Counted from the first letter of the stretch, positions 27,880 to 38,169 are shown. The stretch: DNA of 57,961 nucleotides from Acidobacteriota bacterium (GCA_003224525.1 QHZB01000184.1:1-57961); one strand, 5' to 3'. The notes: generated by a model from the letters alone, not told the origin. Numbers and translations: made by a program.

Positions 27880-30588
27880 GTGAAAACACTATCCGCAAAA
27901 TCCTTCGCCCTGGCATTCTGCCTGTACTCATGCGCGGCCGGCCCTGCTGTGTTGGCCCAAATCGAATCTCGCGACGCTTACGCCGAGGCCGCTTCCGCAT
28001 TCCAGCAGGGACGACTTGATGAAGCCGAGCAGAAGTTGCGCAGCGCCACCGCGGCTGAGCCGGACAGGCCGGACCTGCTTGGGCTCCTAGGCCTTGTTCT
28101 GGACGCGAAGAAGGAATACGAACAGGCAGAGCCATTCCACCAGCGCGCGCTGCAGCTCGCGCCGGGCTCCGCGGGCTTGTGGAACAACTTCGGCAATCAT
28201 CATCTGGCGCGCGGCAACGACGGCCAGGCCCGGAGCGCATATCTCCAGGTTTTGCCCATCGACCACGGACACGCAAACGCTAACCTACAACTCGCCCGAA
28301 TTGCTCTTTCGAACAAGCAGGGCGCCGAAGCCTTGCGCTACCTTGAAAATTTAAAGCCCTCGGATCAGAGCGACATTGCAGTCCAGCTCCTGCGAGCGGG
28401 CTGCCTCTATTCGGCCGGACAGCCTGATGCGGCCATGGCCATTGTCGACCGACTCGAGCAAGGCGCGGCCGGAGACGCGCGCGTTGCCTTTTCATTGGGT
28501 GCCGTATTAGCAGAGTGGGGCAAGTACGACAGAGCGGAGGCGGCATTTTCACGGGCCCTCGAGATCGATCCCGCCAACGCCGAAATCCTTCACAACGTGG
28601 GCCTCGCGGCGCTCCGTGCTGGCGACTTGGACCGCGCGCAAAAAGTGTTCGAAATCGCGGTGCAGCAACGCTCAGACGACGTAGAATCTATTTTCAATCT
28701 CGGGCGAGTACACGCGGCAAAGGGCGACAGTGAAACTGCACTGGTTCTGTTAGCGCGGGCTCGGCGGCTGGCTCCCGGCAGAGCGGATCTTCTCCTCTAC
28801 CTTGCCAGGATGTATGAGGAGGCGGGATTTTTCAGCGGCGCAGCGGAAGCCTATGAAGAATACCTTAAACTGCAACCTGATGATCCTATTGCCCGCCGCG
28901 AGCGCGGATTTACATACTGCCGGTTTGGCAGGATGAAGACGGCGCTCCTCGATTTGAACTGGTACGTCAAACAGAACTCGCGCGATCCCGTTGGCCACTT
29001 TGAGCTAGGGCTGTGTGAAACACTTGGCGACACCAGCCGGTCATTCCAACACCTTGACGAAGCCTTGCGTTTGAAACCGGATTTCACAATGGCGAGGCAG
29101 GCGCGCGGATGGCTATTACAACGGGAAGGAAAGTGGACTGAAGCGCTGCCTGACCTGAAATCTGTGGTTGAGCGCGAGCCTAAGAACTCAATGGCGCTGC
29201 TGCAACTAGGGCGGACCTATCTGGAATTGGACAGACCAGCTGAGGCGGTCGAACATCTCCGTCGCGCGCAAGAGTTGACCCCCGGGCATAGGGGAGTGCT
29301 TATGCAGCTCCACCGCGCACTGCGAAGCTTAGGCCAAAATCAAGAGGCCGCGGCCGTTCTCGAGGAATTCAAAACCGCGGAGCCTGACCGTGCTGTCTTG
29401 AAGGCGTCGGCGCAGGTCTTCGATTACCTGGGCCTGGATCCTTCAGAGCAACGAGAACGTTTTCGCCGCAACCTGACCAATGCCATGGCAGCCAATCCAT
29501 CTGATCCGGAATTGAAAGTCCAGGTGGGAGCGCTGCTCCTCAACGACGGCAAGAATGAGGGGGCCCTGGCAGCCTTCCGGGAAGTTCTGGCGCTGTCGCC
29601 GGGGAACCGGATACTGAACGAGGGTGCGCTGGCGCTTGTGGAACATAAGCAGTACGCCCTAGCTCGGGAATTCCTAACTCGGCTTGTGGCCACAGATCCT
29701 TCCGTTGACAACCGTCTCGAGCTCGCGGTGACTACGTTCCATGCGGTCGGCCCGGAGGCCAGCTTGGCGGAGATCGAGAAGATCTCCGTCGCAAATCGTA
29801 ACGGCGACGTCTGTCTCCTGAAGGCTCAGGTCCTGGATGCGTTGGGCCGATTCGAGGACTCCGTGGACTCCCTGAACGCCGGTTTCCAGATGGAGCCGAA
29901 GCGAGCTGATTTGTACTTCTGGGCCTCCCTGTTCCTGCTCAAGCACAACAGGGATCAGCAGGCGTTGGGGCTGCTCGAACAGGCCACCAAGATCTTGCCC
30001 AACGCCGCAGACCTGCTACTGACCAAAGCCGTAGTTCTGGAACTGGTCAGAAAGACTGATCAGGCGGACGAGCTCCTAAAGAAGATCGAGTCGCGATGGC
30101 CCGAATGTGGCCGATGCTACCTGGTTCAAGGCATCATCGAGGCCACGCACCGAAAGCCGGAAGAGGCTTTGCAGTCTCTCCGGACAGCGATTGCGCTAGG
30201 AGAAAGAACCGCGAGTGCGTATTACTATCTGGCTGATGTAACTCGCATGGCGAGGCCCCAAGATGGGGAAGCAACGCGACAGGCCATCTCGGAAGCCCTG
30301 CGGCTCGATCCCCACGATGCTTTGTCCCATGCTCTGGCGGGGAAGATTGCCCTTGAAGAGGAAGAGCTGGCGGAAGCCGCCGAGCAACTGAAAGAGGCGA
30401 TCCGATTGAGGCCGAACTTGGCCGAAGCTCATTATTCCCTGGTCATCGCTTACAGGAAGCTAGGCCGAGCGAACGAGGCTGCGGCGGAATTGGACATCTT
30501 CCGTCAGATCCGTGAGGAAAACCCGGAGTCTGAAGATGGCACTGCAGCAATCCGGCAAATGTTGTTCTCGGGCGATGGTCCCGGCTAG
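27880..30588 (+). CDS. Exported TPR-repeat protein, about 900 residues
   Basis: A signal peptide (ALAFCLYSCAAGPAVLAQ) is followed by tandem tetratricopeptide repeats over nearly the full length, for example AYAEAASAFQQGRLDEAEQKL, AEAAFSRALEIDPANAEILH and SFQHLDEALRLKPDF, about 20 repeats. GTG at 27880 is the likely start, with an alternative TTG 6 nt upstream. It is co-directional with the TonB receptor after about 70 nt, so probably co-transcribed. TPR proteins are scaffolds; in this context it may organise receptor, redox or hydrolase partners in the periplasm. No catalytic motif is seen. Confidence 0.88.
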   Translation: MKTLSAKSFALAFCLYSCAAGPAVLAQIESRDAYAEAASAFQQGRLDEAEQKLRSATAAEPDRPDLLGLLGLVLDAKKEYEQAEPFHQRALQLAPGSAGLWNNFGNHHLARGNDGQARSAYLQVLPIDHGHANANLQLARIALSNKQGAEALRYLENLKPSDQSDIAVQLLRAGCLYSAGQPDAAMAIVDRLEQGAAGDARVAFSLGAVLAEWGKYDRAEAAFSRALEIDPANAEILHNVGLAALRAGDLDRAQKVFEIAVQQRSDDVESIFNLGRVHAAKGDSETALVLLARARRLAPGRADLLLYLARMYEEAGFFSGAAEAYEEYLKLQPDDPIARRERGFTYCRFGRMKTALLDLNWYVKQNSRDPVGHFELGLCETLGDTSRSFQHLDEALRLKPDFTMARQARGWLLQREGKWTEALPDLKSVVEREPKNSMALLQLGRTYLELDRPAEAVEHLRRAQELTPGHRGVLMQLHRALRSLGQNQEAAAVLEEFKTAEPDRAVLKASAQVFDYLGLDPSEQRERFRRNLTNAMAANPSDPELKVQVGALLLNDGKNEGALAAFREVLALSPGNRILNEGALALVEHKQYALAREFLTRLVATDPSVDNRLELAVTTFHAVGPEASLAEIEKISVANRNGDVCLLKAQVLDALGRFEDSVDSLNAGFQMEPKRADLYFWASLFLLKHNRDQQALGLLEQATKILPNAADLLLTKAVVLELVRKTDQADELLKKIESRWPECGRCYLVQGIIEATHRKPEEALQSLRTAIALGERTASAYYYLADVTRMARPQDGEATRQAISEALRLDPHDALSHALAGKIALEEEELAEAAEQLKEAIRLRPNLAEAHYSLVIAYRKLGRANEAAAELDIFRQIREENPESEDGTAAIRQMLFSGDGPG

Positions 30589-30669
30589 CAGGTCTTGCAT
30601 TCGCTTTACCGTTCGGTCTTTCCCACTTCTTAATTGACTACTCATTTTTGCGCGAGCTCGTCCGAATCG

Positions 30670-30800
30670 GGCCAAAGACACAGCTGCAGGCAACTAGGTG
30701 GAATCTTGCCCGCGGTTCCACCGATATTTATCACTGCTGGCGCCATTCCATGCACATTGCAATCCTGCGGCATCCTGCGAAATGCCGCTCCGGGCGAAGC
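30670..30800 (+). pseudogene. Decayed fragment of the thioredoxin-like gene
   Basis: The DNA from about 30700 (GGTTCCACCGATATTTATC and on) aligns with 23677 and on of the thioredoxin-like gene. Roughly 45 of 57 bases match by eye, and the encoded motif GSTDIY, then LLA, F and WN, is recognisable through frame breaks. It lies in the 296-bp gap between the converging TPR and CRTAC1 genes, where no intact gene is seen. A GCGGCAT/ATGCCGC inverted repeat (30767-30788) may help terminate transcription. Confidence 0.55.
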
Positions 30801-30884
30801 CTGCTGGCAGCCCCACGCCGAGAAATGAAGCTAGCCAAGCTTCCCTCGCCCGGCTGTGGGCTCCTCATTTTGAGAACCTCTAAG

Positions 30885-32663
30885 CTATTTGCGCTTTCCT
30901 CCGGTAGGTTCATTCGCGGTGGGCTCCACGATCTTGTGATATCGCTTCAGTTTAAGTCTTGAGAGCCGCTGGATTCTTCCATTAGGCCACTGGATTTCGA
31001 CGTCGACGTTCGCCGAGGTAGGCCCATCACCCATACCGACAACCACGCGCTTATCATGCGAGGAAAGATAGCTCGCACCTGCGGTAATCCAACGGACTAA
31101 TTTTCGGTTTCCGATCCTGACCGTGATCTTTGCGCCGACCGCATCGCGATTGCTTTTAGTTCCCTGAAGTTCAAACCCCACCCAGGAGTGGTTCTGTCCG
31201 ACGTTATTGCGCAGAAGCACGGGTTTCCCATCGAGGCGAGTAAAGACGGCGTCTACACCGCCGTCGTTATCGAAGTCGCCGACCGCTAGGCCGCGGGCAC
31301 GGTAACCGGATTGGAATACTGACCCGGCTTGCTCCCGCATGTCCCGGAAAACACCCTTCCCGTCGTTGCGGAGAAGGAGAGGGGGCTCTTCGTACTTCAC
31401 ATCCACGCGCGTCGTCTCAACCACCTGGTTTATGTGCCCATTCACGATCAGCAGGTCCAGGTTTCCGTCGTTGTCATAATCGATGAAGTGCGTGCCCCAA
31501 CCGACATAGGATTTCGTGTATGCCGCCAATCGTGAGGTCACGGTCTGGTCGGTGTACAAGAGAGAAGAAGTGCCAATGAACAGAGAATGATATTCGTCAT
31601 TGAAATTCGTAACCACAAAGTCTGGCTTACCATCTCCGTTGAAATCCGCAGCATCGACTCCCATACCCGCCTTCGCCAGACCGCGAGGGTCGTAGGCGAC
31701 ATCGGCGTCGACCGCGGAGTCTTCAAATGTGCCATTCCGGTTGTTGAGGAGGAGCAAATTCGGCGACGCATCACGGGCCACAAAGAGATCGGGCCAGCCA
31801 TCATCATTCACATCGATAGGTACCACGCCGAGGGCCCGCCCGATCAGGTTCGCGAATCCGCTTTTCTCGCTCACATCGGTGAATGTGCCGTCGCCGTTGT
31901 TATGATAAAGAGTGAGCGGCATACCCGAATAAGCCTTCTGTTCACAGTAAGTGCGCAGGCCATTGAGTTCGCACTTCTTGATATCATCGAATGAAAAGCG
32001 GGCATAGTTCGTTACGACGAGATCCAAATAGCCGTCCCGGTCGAAATCAAACCACGCCGCACTTGCCGCCCACCTCCCAGCATTCTTGACTCCGGCACGG
32101 TCTGTAATGTCCGTGAAGGTTCCATCGCCATTGTTATGGAAGAGTGCGCTTGAAGGAAATCCGGTTACGTACAGGTCAGGGAAGCCGTCATTGTCAAAGT
32201 CTCCAGCGGCGACTCCCATTCCGTAGAAAGGCAGGCGATCCACTCCAGCTTTTGCGGCGACCTCCTCAAATTTCCCGTTGCCGAGATTGTGGTAGAGCGC
32301 GTTGCGAACCGGAACCGGGCTCTTGCCGTGAGGAGTCTCGCCGCCGTTCACGAACAAAAGATCCTGCAGACCGTCGCCGTCGAAGTCCAGGAATGCGACG
32401 CCGCCACCCATGGTCTCAATCAAGAAGCGATCTTCTGATTCGCCGCTGAAATGCCGCCAGTTGATCCCGGCTTTTTCAGTGATGTCCGTAAAGATTTCCT
32501 TGCTTGGCGAGGAAGATTGAGCCTGTGAGTGTTGGAGAAGGTCGAACGAAATAAATGAAAAGAGGCCTGTTAGTAGAGAAAGACACCCCAAAGCGCGCCG
32601 GCGGCAGAAGATCGAACCATTGTTAGTTGCTGGGCGGAGTGTCGGACGAAGGGTCAGGCGCAC
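30885..32663 (-). CDS. CRTAC1-family protein: FG-GAP/VCBS repeats with C-terminal ASPIC/UnbV domain
   Basis: 592 residues with an N-terminal hydrophobic export segment (CLSLLTGLFSFISFDLL). Six or more FG-GAP/VCBS blades carry calcium-binding-like DxDxDG loops (DFDGDGLQDLLF, DFDNDGFPDLYV, DFDRDGYLDLVV, DVNDDGWPDLFV, DFNGDGKPDFVV, DYDNDGNLDLLI). The C-terminal ASPIC/UnbV domain shows NHSWVGFELQGTKSNRDAVG and VEIQWPNGRIQRL. The predicted fold is a secreted propeller. The GTG start lies 41 nt inside the end of the upstream TPR gene, so the two are translationally coupled. The function of the family is not established. Confidence 0.88.
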   Translation of the reverse strand: MRLTLRPTLRPATNNGSIFCRRRALGCLSLLTGLFSFISFDLLQHSQAQSSSPSKEIFTDITEKAGINWRHFSGESEDRFLIETMGGGVAFLDFDGDGLQDLLFVNGGETPHGKSPVPVRNALYHNLGNGKFEEVAAKAGVDRLPFYGMGVAAGDFDNDGFPDLYVTGFPSSALFHNNGDGTFTDITDRAGVKNAGRWAASAAWFDFDRDGYLDLVVTNYARFSFDDIKKCELNGLRTYCEQKAYSGMPLTLYHNNGDGTFTDVSEKSGFANLIGRALGVVPIDVNDDGWPDLFVARDASPNLLLLNNRNGTFEDSAVDADVAYDPRGLAKAGMGVDAADFNGDGKPDFVVTNFNDEYHSLFIGTSSLLYTDQTVTSRLAAYTKSYVGWGTHFIDYDNDGNLDLLIVNGHINQVVETTRVDVKYEEPPLLLRNDGKGVFRDMREQAGSVFQSGYRARGLAVGDFDNDGGVDAVFTRLDGKPVLLRNNVGQNHSWVGFELQGTKSNRDAVGAKITVRIGNRKLVRWITAGASYLSSHDKRVVVGMGDGPTSANVDVEIQWPNGRIQRLSRLKLKRYHKIVEPTANEPTGGKRK

Positions 32664-34257
32664 GCGGCGTTTCCTTTTCCTTCAGCTGGTCATAAAGAGC
32701 CGCTTGCTTGGCTGCTTCTTCCTTCTGGCCCAGCTGTCGATAGGCACGTGACAACGCAAAGTGAGTCTTGGCACTTGACGGAGCTAGCTTTGCAGCCTTT
32801 TCCAGGTGTATCAGTGCTCTGGCGGCTTGGCCCCGGCGGAGAGCGAGGTCTCCAAGCTCGTAATGTGCCTCAGCAAGCCTGCTATCGTGCGCCACGGCAG
32901 AATTGAGGAGTTGTTCAGCTCTGACTTCGGCACCTTTGTTACCAGTTTCGGCTTCTTTCAGCAACACCTGGCCCAGTTCAAGTTCAAAGCGCGCTTTTTC
33001 ATGAAACCGCCCGATGGCACTATCAAGAGTTGCTTTCGCTTGCTCCGGCATCCCTGCATTGGCCTGCGCTCTTGCAAGCCCGATCGTGGCATCCGAGCTG
33101 GCGGGTTCGAGTTGAGCAGCGCGAGTGAAAGAGCTGACGGCGTCCGTGAAGTCACCGGCACCAAGTTCAATCGATCCTTTTGAGGCGAAAACGCGGGAAG
33201 AATCCGGGAATGCTTTGGCCATCCGCTGGGCGAGCTCCATAGCTGAAGAAATCTGTTTTTGAGCAAGAAGGATGCTTGCTAAGTCCAGATAGCTTGCCTC
33301 GTTGGCGGGATCGAGCTGGATGGCTTCTTGAAGCGCGTGCATCGCTTCCTCATGGCGGTTCTGTGCCCGAAAGCACGATGCAAGCAAACGGTTTACTTCA
33401 CTCGTCTTGTAACCATCATCTATGAGCTGCTGAAGAATTTGCCTGCTCTCCTCGAACTGCTGCGCATGGAATTTCACCAGGGCAAGCCTGTAGCGCAGGT
33501 CGGTCTGATCAGAATAATGCTGCGCCAGGGAGGATAAGAGCTTCTCAGCTGTTTTGTAATCCTGCATTTCGTCGGCGATCTGCACTCCAAGAAACACAGC
33601 CCGAACTCCGGCCGCGTGGTTCTGTAGTTTGTTGAGCCACGCTCGCGCTTTTTCGGTTTCCCTGATGTGATAGTAGGACCTCGCAAGCGCGGCGATCGAT
33701 TCCGGTTGCGCGCGCACCAATGTGGGCACGGACGCGAGCGTCTTGGCTGCCGTGGCATAGTCTTTGGTGTTCTCCGAGACCATGCCAAGGAGCAGCAATG
33801 CCTGAGGATCGCCCGGATTCGCATTGAGAAGCATTCGAAGATTTTGCCGAGCCTCCGCGTAACGGTGCAACTGCCAAAGATTAGCCGCGAGGTACCGGCG
33901 AGCCACAAAGTCCCGCGGATCGATTTTCAGCCCTCGCTGAAAGTAGGATGTGGACTCGTCAAGCTTCTTTTCCATTGCGAGAACGGTGGCGAGATCCCGG
34001 AGGAATTCCGCCTTGCCCGGCGCCGAAGCCACCGCCTTGCGAAGCTCGGCTTCCGCCGACTGAAGGTTTCCGACCTTTGCGAGTGCGCGCCCCTCCGCCG
34101 AATGCGTTTCAGCGCTGTTATCTTGTGTCGCATTATAGAAAAGTTGGTGCATGGAAAGGACAGAGCTAGGAGCAAAGAGAAATGCCACTGCACACAGCCT
34201 ACGACTGAGAGCGCCGGCGAGCCAAGGCCTGCGCCGGGCTGTTCTTATCGTGCTCAT
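32623..34257 (-). CDS. Exported TPR-repeat protein, 544 residues
   Basis: The N-terminal export segment (residues about 18-36) is followed by roughly a dozen tetratricopeptide repeats, for example AEAELRKAVASAPGKAEFL, AMHALQEAIQLDPANEASYL and ALIHLEKAAKLAPSSAKTHF. The C-terminus is charged and Pro-rich. It overlaps the CRTAC1 gene by 41 nt, so the pair is co-expressed; pairing of TPR and ASPIC/UnbV proteins recurs in Acidobacteria and Planctomycetes. No catalytic residues are evident. Confidence 0.85.
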   Translation of the reverse strand: MSTIRTARRRPWLAGALSRRLCAVAFLFAPSSVLSMHQLFYNATQDNSAETHSAEGRALAKVGNLQSAEAELRKAVASAPGKAEFLRDLATVLAMEKKLDESTSYFQRGLKIDPRDFVARRYLAANLWQLHRYAEARQNLRMLLNANPGDPQALLLLGMVSENTKDYATAAKTLASVPTLVRAQPESIAALARSYYHIRETEKARAWLNKLQNHAAGVRAVFLGVQIADEMQDYKTAEKLLSSLAQHYSDQTDLRYRLALVKFHAQQFEESRQILQQLIDDGYKTSEVNRLLASCFRAQNRHEEAMHALQEAIQLDPANEASYLDLASILLAQKQISSAMELAQRMAKAFPDSSRVFASKGSIELGAGDFTDAVSSFTRAAQLEPASSDATIGLARAQANAGMPEQAKATLDSAIGRFHEKARFELELGQVLLKEAETGNKGAEVRAEQLLNSAVAHDSRLAEAHYELGDLALRRGQAARALIHLEKAAKLAPSSAKTHFALSRAYRQLGQKEEAAKQAALYDQLKEKETPRAPDPSSDTPPSN

Positions 34258-34524
34258 CCGTCTTCTTCCGTAGCGCTCCAGAATTCCGAGTTTACACTGA
34301 GTCAGAGGTACTCAAAATCTGTTTGCCGCTGTTGTTCTGCAGGACACCGCTCGGGGCTAAGTGAGAGCAAGCCCGTGATGCGAAAGGAGAGCCAACGTCA
34401 CGGCGGCGCCGTCACGGGAAGGTAACGGCGGGCGTCCCCCCTACGTTTTTTTGATTGACCTGTTCATCCAAAGTTTCGGATGAGCGCGATACGGCCAATT
34501 GGTCCGCCTGAAACACGGAGAATA

Positions 34525-34553
34525 TTGTCGCGCCAGGATGGAGCCGTTACAAT
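34525..34553 (+). promoter_or_regulatory. Sigma-70-like promoter of the ceramidase-like gene
   Basis: TTGTCG (34525-34530), ideal 17-nt spacer, TACAAT (34548-34553), predicting a leader of about 190 nt. The rest of the 34258-34747 gap holds no supported gene. An 8-bp palindrome CCAATTGG at about 34495-34502 lies just upstream and could bind a regulator. Confidence 0.5.
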
Positions 34554-34753
34554 CGAGGTGATTTACAGCTCGCTGTGGGCAGCTTGCGTTAGGCCGACTA
34601 CGACTGGTTCCATCCAGGTCGTCCTAAACAAGAGTTCGGCAAGTGGTGGTCTGCTGGACGGAGGCGATCAAGTGCCCCAAAAAGGCGGAAAGACAATGAG
34701 CAAGCTCGTCGCGCCTGTGCAGACAGTGGCATTCTAAATCCGGAGAAATGATC

Positions 34754-36094
34754 ATGATAATTTGGCCGTTTCGCGCAGTCCTCCTGGCCATGGCGTCGCT
34801 TCCCCTGGCACTACGAGCTGAAAGCGCCGGCTTACAGGCGGGCGCCGCCAAGGTTGACATCACGCCATCTGCCGACGCCGCGCTACCGATGAGCGGATAT
34901 GCCGATCGCAAGGAAGGTTTCAAGGGAATTCACGACCACATCTACACGCGCGCCATTGTCTTTGGCGACGGCACCAGAGTTGCGGCGGTGGTGGCGTGGG
35001 AATTGATCGGTGTGCCAGACGCTGTTTGGGCGGAGCTATCGCAGCGCATCGCCCGGGAGACTGGCGTACCAGCCGAGTATCTGCTTCTCTGCGCAGTGCA
35101 TGACCACAGTGCACCGGCTCCGTTCGGCATGTACGGCAACGACTCGCCGAAATCCGCCGCTTACACCAAACAGGTCGAAGATGCCACGGTTGAAGCTATC
35201 CGCAAAGCGAAAGAAAATCTCCAGCCAGCTAAAATCGGGATCGGAACCGGAAGAGCCTACGTGAATATCAACCGCCGCGAATATTCGCCCGACAACGGAT
35301 GGTGGCTAGGCTACAACCCCGAAGGGCCATCGGATAAGACCGTGACGGTGATACGCTTCGATACGCTTTCTGGCAAGCCGATCGCCTTGCTGATCAACTA
35401 TGCCGTTCATGCGGTTGTCATGGGAGGTGAGAATTATCAGATCAGCGGTGATCTCGCTGGAGCTACGTCACGCTACGTAGAGAGTTATTATCGTGGGAGG
35501 CCCGAGGATGCTCCGCGCGGCGATGCCGGCGCGGCGATTCAGCTGCGGCCTGAAGAGACTACCGAAAACGTCGTGGCTTTGTGGACGAGCGGCACAGCGG
35601 GCGACCAAAATCCTATTTCGCTCGCGCGCGGTTCGGATTTCACGATGGTGGACGCTCTAGGAAAAATTCTTGGCGAGGAGGCAGTACGCGCGGCGGGAGC
35701 TACTCACCCCACTGACCAAGCCAAGATCCAGGGCAAACAGCGGGTGGTTACTTGCCCAGGCAGAAAAGTTGAAGCGGGTCCGCTGCCGCGCAAGGAATAT
35801 AAATGGGAGGACTCCGACCCCGTCGGCATTCGACTCAGCCTGCTCATGATCAACGATATCGCCTTGGCCGGCGTATCGGGCGAAGTGATGACCATGATTC
35901 ACAAACATCTGAAAAAGAGGGCCCCTTTGAGCCGCACCGTCATGCTGACACATGCCAATGGATCGAGCGGGTACATTCCCGATGATGCCGCGTTCGAGCA
36001 GATCAGCTACGAGATCACCACATCGCGGCTGAAGCCAGGCTGCGCCGAGAACGCAATCGTGGACGGCTTTTTCAACTTGATGCAGCAGCGTTAG
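34754..36094 (+). CDS. Neutral/alkaline ceramidase-like hydrolase, exported
   Basis: About 446 residues. The ATG at 34754 has GGAG 8 nt upstream, and the ATG at 34748 is too close to it. A signal peptide (WPFRAVLLAMASLPLALRA) is followed by the N-terminal domain of the neutral ceramidase family: LQAGAAKVDITP, MSGYADR, the metal-site-like AVHDHSAP (the family has THTHSGP) and NYAVHAVVMGG. The C-terminal immunoglobulin-like domain of true ceramidases is missing. Such short forms are common in bacteria, often near glycan-degradation genes, and their substrate is unknown. Amide hydrolysis of a lipid or modified sugar is possible but inferred. Confidence 0.8.
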   Translation: MIIWPFRAVLLAMASLPLALRAESAGLQAGAAKVDITPSADAALPMSGYADRKEGFKGIHDHIYTRAIVFGDGTRVAAVVAWELIGVPDAVWAELSQRIARETGVPAEYLLLCAVHDHSAPAPFGMYGNDSPKSAAYTKQVEDATVEAIRKAKENLQPAKIGIGTGRAYVNINRREYSPDNGWWLGYNPEGPSDKTVTVIRFDTLSGKPIALLINYAVHAVVMGGENYQISGDLAGATSRYVESYYRGRPEDAPRGDAGAAIQLRPEETTENVVALWTSGTAGDQNPISLARGSDFTMVDALGKILGEEAVRAAGATHPTDQAKIQGKQRVVTCPGRKVEAGPLPRKEYKWEDSDPVGIRLSLLMINDIALAGVSGEVMTMIHKHLKKRAPLSRTVMLTHANGSSGYIPDDAAFEQISYEITTSRLKPGCAENAIVDGFFNLMQQR

Positions 36095-36150
36095 AAAGTC
36101 CGCCTGCGCGGAGCTATCTTGCGTACGTCCTCGGGCCGGAAGCTCCTTGT

Positions 36151-37956
36151 TTATTCGCGCTGCGTTGCAACATTCGAGTGCGCAGATCGCCCAGCGTCAT
36201 TCTCAGCAAGCACTCGGTATGAGGTCGTTCTTTGGTTGTTCGAGATTTGTTTGTCCAGGAAGCTGGTTTGACTGGCGGGCAATTTCGTGACAGTCTGCCA
36301 TTGTCCATGTTTGCCGGTGCGGCGTTCAACCAAGACGGATTCCGGATTGCCCCCGTGTATCATCCATGTCAGCCGGACGCCGGCCTGTTGTCTTGCTAAA
36401 ATCAGGTCGCTGGGCGCCTCAGGTAATTCCATCCAGTCGAAGTAGCTTTCATCAGCGATAGCCATCACACCGTCGCGGAGCGGCATTTGCTCGAGAGTGT
36501 CAGTGGTACCGGGCTTCCAGGAAAGCAGGGTCATTTCCCCAGATGCGACGTCCACGAGCACGGGGTTCGGGATACCTGAGTTGATGATCTGCAAGGTAGC
36601 TTTTCCCGTCGGCGACCCGCCTCCTGCCTTGCTGAGGACAGGCAGCCAGTACGCGAGGATCGTCTTGTTCTTCGGAGACCGGAATCCATACCCAACGAGT
36701 GACGGCGAAGAAGAGGCCGCGTCGTCACTGCGTATCTCAATGGAAGGATCAAACTTGGTATCTGAAAATAGCGTGGTTGTATTCTGAAGTGCGGTAAAAA
36801 CCGGGCGCGGAATGAAATCCTCCGGGCGCAACATGAGGCCATGCAGGATGCCGAAATCATCCGACTCGTTACCATCGGTGGCCCCGACCATCAGCCAAAC
36901 AAATGTCCGAACTCCTGCTGCTCTGTCCGCAATCAAACCGCGGGGAATGTATTTGACCTGCACCGATTCATCCGAGCCTTCCCAGGAAGGGATCGAGTTG
37001 AACTCATCGTTCCAGAAAACAAGATCTTTTCGAACTCCGGGATAGCCGCGGACCATGTCGCGTAGTGCCTTCGGAGACTGATTAGCATATCGTTTGTCAT
37101 CCATCGCCTCAGGATTTAAGTTATGACCATAGTTTGGGTAAATGTGATAGGCGAACACGTCGATGCTATCCGCGCACGCGCAAGCATCAAGCGACCGTTT
37201 CGCAAAGTTCCGGTCCGCGCCAGCCAGAGCGCCAAAAACAATCTTGGCTGTTGGATCTGCTGCCCGAATCGCCGGGACAACAGCTTTGAATAGCCTGCCA
37301 TATTCTTCTGGGCTGGGCGCTGGATTCCAGTAATCGATATTAGGTTCATTCCAGATCTCGTAGTATTGAGCTCGTCCGCGGAAATGTTTGGCCATCCATG
37401 CTGCGTAATTCGAGAAGGCCTCGATCTGCTCGGGCGTCTTGGGCGGCCAGAATACGGAATAGAGGCTTCGGTCAGGGTTATGAAAACCGCCTGGCGCCGG
37501 CGTTATGGTCTGCGGAGGATGTCCCGCAGGTGAGGTGTAAAGGGGGTTTCCATAGAGCAATTGGATCTCGATGTGGACGCCGTTTTCAACCAGCGAGTCA
37601 ATCTGGTCCTCCACTTCCGGAGCAATCGAGTATTCTCCGCGCTTACGCTCCACCCAGTCCCAACTGGTGTAGTCCGAGCTGTTTTCGTATTGACCGATGC
37701 GGATGAAATTGATACCGGCGTCGAACATGCGAGTCCACCACCATCGTTTCCAAGGAAGGTACGGATCTCGAGGAAGATCTGTGTTAATGCCGAAGCCATC
37801 GTGTATCTGGCTCGATCTTCGCGGTACCAGATGATTCGCCAATTTCCTGCCGGCCGACGGGCTCTTCCAATGCTGGACAGCGATGATAGCCAGGGCAAGC
37901 ACAAATACAACAGAGATTTTGGAAACTATTCGATGGGCAGTCAAAAAATTAGCCAT
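36151..37956 (-). CDS. GH39-like glycoside hydrolase, membrane-anchored or exported
   Basis: About 601 residues from the ATG at 37956, which has a TGAGG ribosome binding site; a GTG 15 nt upstream is weaker. A hydrophobic segment near residues 12-30 exports or anchors it. The catalytic domain has YEIWNEPNIDYW (acid/base Glu near 204) and VFWNDEFNS (nucleophile Glu near 318), as in clan-A GH39 xylosidases and iduronidases. The C-terminal 90 residues form a fibronectin-III-like domain (APSDLILARQQAGVRLTW and on). It is divergent from the SDR/dehydratase pair, suggesting that the released sugar is oxidised by them. Substrate not determinable. Confidence 0.82.
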   Translation of the reverse strand: MANFLTAHRIVSKISVVFVLALAIIAVQHWKSPSAGRKLANHLVPRRSSQIHDGFGINTDLPRDPYLPWKRWWWTRMFDAGINFIRIGQYENSSDYTSWDWVERKRGEYSIAPEVEDQIDSLVENGVHIEIQLLYGNPLYTSPAGHPPQTITPAPGGFHNPDRSLYSVFWPPKTPEQIEAFSNYAAWMAKHFRGRAQYYEIWNEPNIDYWNPAPSPEEYGRLFKAVVPAIRAADPTAKIVFGALAGADRNFAKRSLDACACADSIDVFAYHIYPNYGHNLNPEAMDDKRYANQSPKALRDMVRGYPGVRKDLVFWNDEFNSIPSWEGSDESVQVKYIPRGLIADRAAGVRTFVWLMVGATDGNESDDFGILHGLMLRPEDFIPRPVFTALQNTTTLFSDTKFDPSIEIRSDDAASSSPSLVGYGFRSPKNKTILAYWLPVLSKAGGGSPTGKATLQIINSGIPNPVLVDVASGEMTLLSWKPGTTDTLEQMPLRDGVMAIADESYFDWMELPEAPSDLILARQQAGVRLTWMIHGGNPESVLVERRTGKHGQWQTVTKLPASQTSFLDKQISNNQRTTSYRVLAENDAGRSAHSNVATQRE

Positions 37957-38169
37957 TTCTATGAACCTCACCGGTCGACTAAGGGACCCGTATACTTCCT
38001 GAACTTATTGCAAAAACCAGGCTTTCCATCAAGCACCCCGGTCTTCTATAACGCCCTTTTCGGAAGGCTGCGGCAACGGTACAGTAGAGCGGCTGAGTAA
38101 GCCGCCCGGAACGAGTATAAGGCAGAGAAAAATTGATATTTCGAAGCCCAGGAACAGATCCATAGAAAC

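Noticed and set aside
34480-34737. 85-codon plus-strand frame before the ceramidase-like gene
   Set aside because: It contains the promoter candidate, has no ribosome binding site and no domain; likely 5' leader.
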